Shown: in pieces, positions 31,370 to 32,618 of the stretch
Layout: the number at the start of each line of letters is the position of its first letter
How positions within the stretch are numbered: the stretch's first letter is position 1
DNA from: an uncultured Flavobacteriaceae bacterium
GTDB taxonomy: Bacteria > Bacteroidota > Bacteroidia > Flavobacteriales > Flavobacteriaceae
Assembly (NCBI GenBank): GCA_938017825.1
Contig: CALIJE010000127.1
Span: 1-32,618 of the forward strand
DNA: 32,618 nucleotides
Direction of reading: 5' to 3'
Notes under the pieces: generated by a model
What the model was told of the DNA's origin: nothing
Databases searched by the model: none
Seen by the model: the letters and a program-made list of their open reading frames with translations, nothing else
Program-made: the position numbers and the translations under genes

Positions 31370-32618
31370 ATGTTAAAAAAGTATAGCGTATTTTTTCTCT
31401 TTTCGGTTTTCTCTGTGATTGGGTACGGGCAGACGAAAGAGATCGATAGTTTGAAAGTAGTTATAAATTCGTCCAAAGTTGATCTTGACAGGGCAAGTGC
31501 TTATAAACGTTTAGGATGGTTGGCAATTCGAAATGATTTAGCTTCTGCGGAAAAATATGTTGATTCTGCAAATAGCATATATACCGATATCGGTGATGAG
31601 AATAGGGCTTTAGAATTAAATTATGAATATGCGGCAATTAATAGATATAAAGGAGCTTTTGATAAAGCTTTACAAAATATCAATCTGTATCTAAACCATA
31701 TTAAAAAAGAAGGCCCTAATACGGATAAGATTGCTAAAGGACTATATGAAAAAGGTGTTATATATCAGATTCAAGGTAACTATGATAAAAGTTTAGTACA
31801 ACTGTATAAGGCTTTAAAGATAGATGAGAAAATTGGGAACAAATCTGAAGTAGGTAAGACACTAAATAGTATTGGAATAATACATCGGAAGCTTAAACAA
31901 TATAACCTTGCTGAAGAATGTTTTTTAAAAGCGATAACGATTCATGAAAATGAAAAAAACGAAGATGATTTGGCCAATGCACTTAGTAGTCTGGGTTCTA
32001 ATTACGGAGAGCAGGGCGAGGATCAAAAGGCTATCTCTTATTTTGAACGGTGTTTAGAGCTAGATGTTAAAGCAGGAAATCAATGGGCTATTGCTTCAGA
32101 CTATCAAAATATAGGTATTGGCTATATTAACCTAAACCAATATAATCATGGGATAGAGTACTTAGAAAAGGCTCTTAAAATACAGCAAGAAAATGGGTTT
32201 AAATCGGATATGGCTTTTGTTATGATGGCCCTTGGATCAGCATTTATTAAAAATGGGAATAAGGCTAAAGCGGAGAAAATATTACTAAACTCACTAGATT
32301 TAGATGTTGCCGCAGCTCAGACAAAGAAAGATGTTTACAAAAGTTTAGCCGAATTATACAAGCAAGAAAGGGACTTTGAAAAATCTATTGGATATTTAGA
32401 GCTTTATGCGCAACAAAAGGATAGTATTTTTCAAGAGGAGGGATTAAAAAATATGAATAGCCTCCAAGTGCAATACCAATCCGAAAAAAAAGACAAGGAA
32501 ATCGCCGAACAAAAACTTGCTTTAACGGAAAGCAATTCCAAAACCCGAACGATGAGTATACTAATTGTTTCCCTCCTATTAGGGTCAATATTATTATGGT
32601 TCTCTTTTCGACAACGCC
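31370..32618 (+). CDS. TPR-containing membrane sensor protein, C-terminus beyond window
   Basis: The frame is open from the ATG at 31370 to the right edge (416 codons seen). A signal peptide, residues 1-21, ends VIGYGQ. About six tetratricopeptide repeats follow at about 35-330, for example GKTLNSIGIIHRKLKQYNLAEECFLKAITIHE and DYQNIGIGYINLNQYNHGIEYLEKALKIQ. A charged coiled coil spans about 340-392 (YQSEKKDKEIAEQKLALTES), and a single transmembrane helix lies at 395-413 (MSILIVSLLLGSILLWFSF), followed by RQR. This layout is the standard periplasmic sensor of Bacteroidota TPR histidine kinases or TPR-LuxR regulators. The output domain is cut off, so the type is undecided. It is a candidate sensor for its lipoprotein neighbours, by inference only. 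Confidence 0.85.
   Translation, partial: MLKKYSVFFLFSVFSVIGYGQTKEIDSLKVVINSSKVDLDRASAYKRLGWLAIRNDLASAEKYVDSANSIYTDIGDENRALELNYEYAAINRYKGAFDKALQNINLYLNHIKKEGPNTDKIAKGLYEKGVIYQIQGNYDKSLVQLYKALKIDEKIGNKSEVGKTLNSIGIIHRKLKQYNLAEECFLKAITIHENEKNEDDLANALSSLGSNYGEQGEDQKAISYFERCLELDVKAGNQWAIASDYQNIGIGYINLNQYNHGIEYLEKALKIQQENGFKSDMAFVMMALGSAFIKNGNKAKAEKILLNSLDLDVAAAQTKKDVYKSLAELYKQERDFEKSIGYLELYAQQKDSIFQEEGLKNMNSLQVQYQSEKKDKEIAEQKLALTESNSKTRTMSILIVSLLLGSILLWFSFRQR

Overview
The window looks like chromosome from a marine member of the Flavobacteriaceae (Bacteroidota). The evidence is a SusC/SusD pair, many lipoproteins with an acidic stretch just after the lipidated cysteine, promoter elements of the Bacteroidota type (TAnnTTTG), and an ammonia-lyase that closely resembles, from memory, the tyrosine ammonia-lyase of Flavobacterium johnsoniae. 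No alignment or database search was run. No rRNA, tRNA, CRISPR array or insertion sequence was recognised.

Layout. (1) 1-3995: a TAL-like ammonia-lyase and a WG-repeat protein on the minus strand, divergent from a flavoprotein with a halogenase signature; this resembles the edge of a flexirubin/aryl-polyene type locus and ends at a strong bidirectional terminator. (2) 4063-9156: a small secreted protein, a secreted clan GH-A-like glycosidase of no family I can name, and a large surface lipoprotein with two tandem Ig-like repeats. (3) 9207-28134: a polysaccharide-utilisation-like locus. The minus strand carries susC, susD, two 1.17-kilo-residue FG-GAP/ASPIC lipoproteins and a PAP2/vanadium-haloperoxidase-type lipoprotein, in one roughly 13-kb operon. 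Divergent from it on the plus strand are a cytoplasmic GH36-like glycosidase, a sugar O-acetyltransferase and a sodium:solute symporter. A GntR/LacI-type regulator sits at the far end, convergent with the operon. (4) 28159-32618: a histone-deacetylase-family hydrolase, a lipoprotein, a Kelch/Asp-box propeller lipoprotein, and the start of a TPR sensor protein cut by the window edge.

The most striking non-coding signal is in the 697-bp gap between susC and the GH36 gene. Both divergent promoters carry the same 18-bp site (17 of 18 bases identical), placed in the same orientation and within one base of the same distance after the -7 element. This predicts one regulator switching import and catabolism together. 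The plus-strand leader also holds a terminator-like hairpin ahead of the GH36 gene, so an attenuator or a short leader RNA is likely. The inferred model is: surface capture and processing by SusCD, the FG-GAP proteins and the haloperoxidase-like protein; uptake by the symporter; intracellular cleavage by the GH36 enzyme; control by the GntR-type protein. The substrate is not evident from the sequence.
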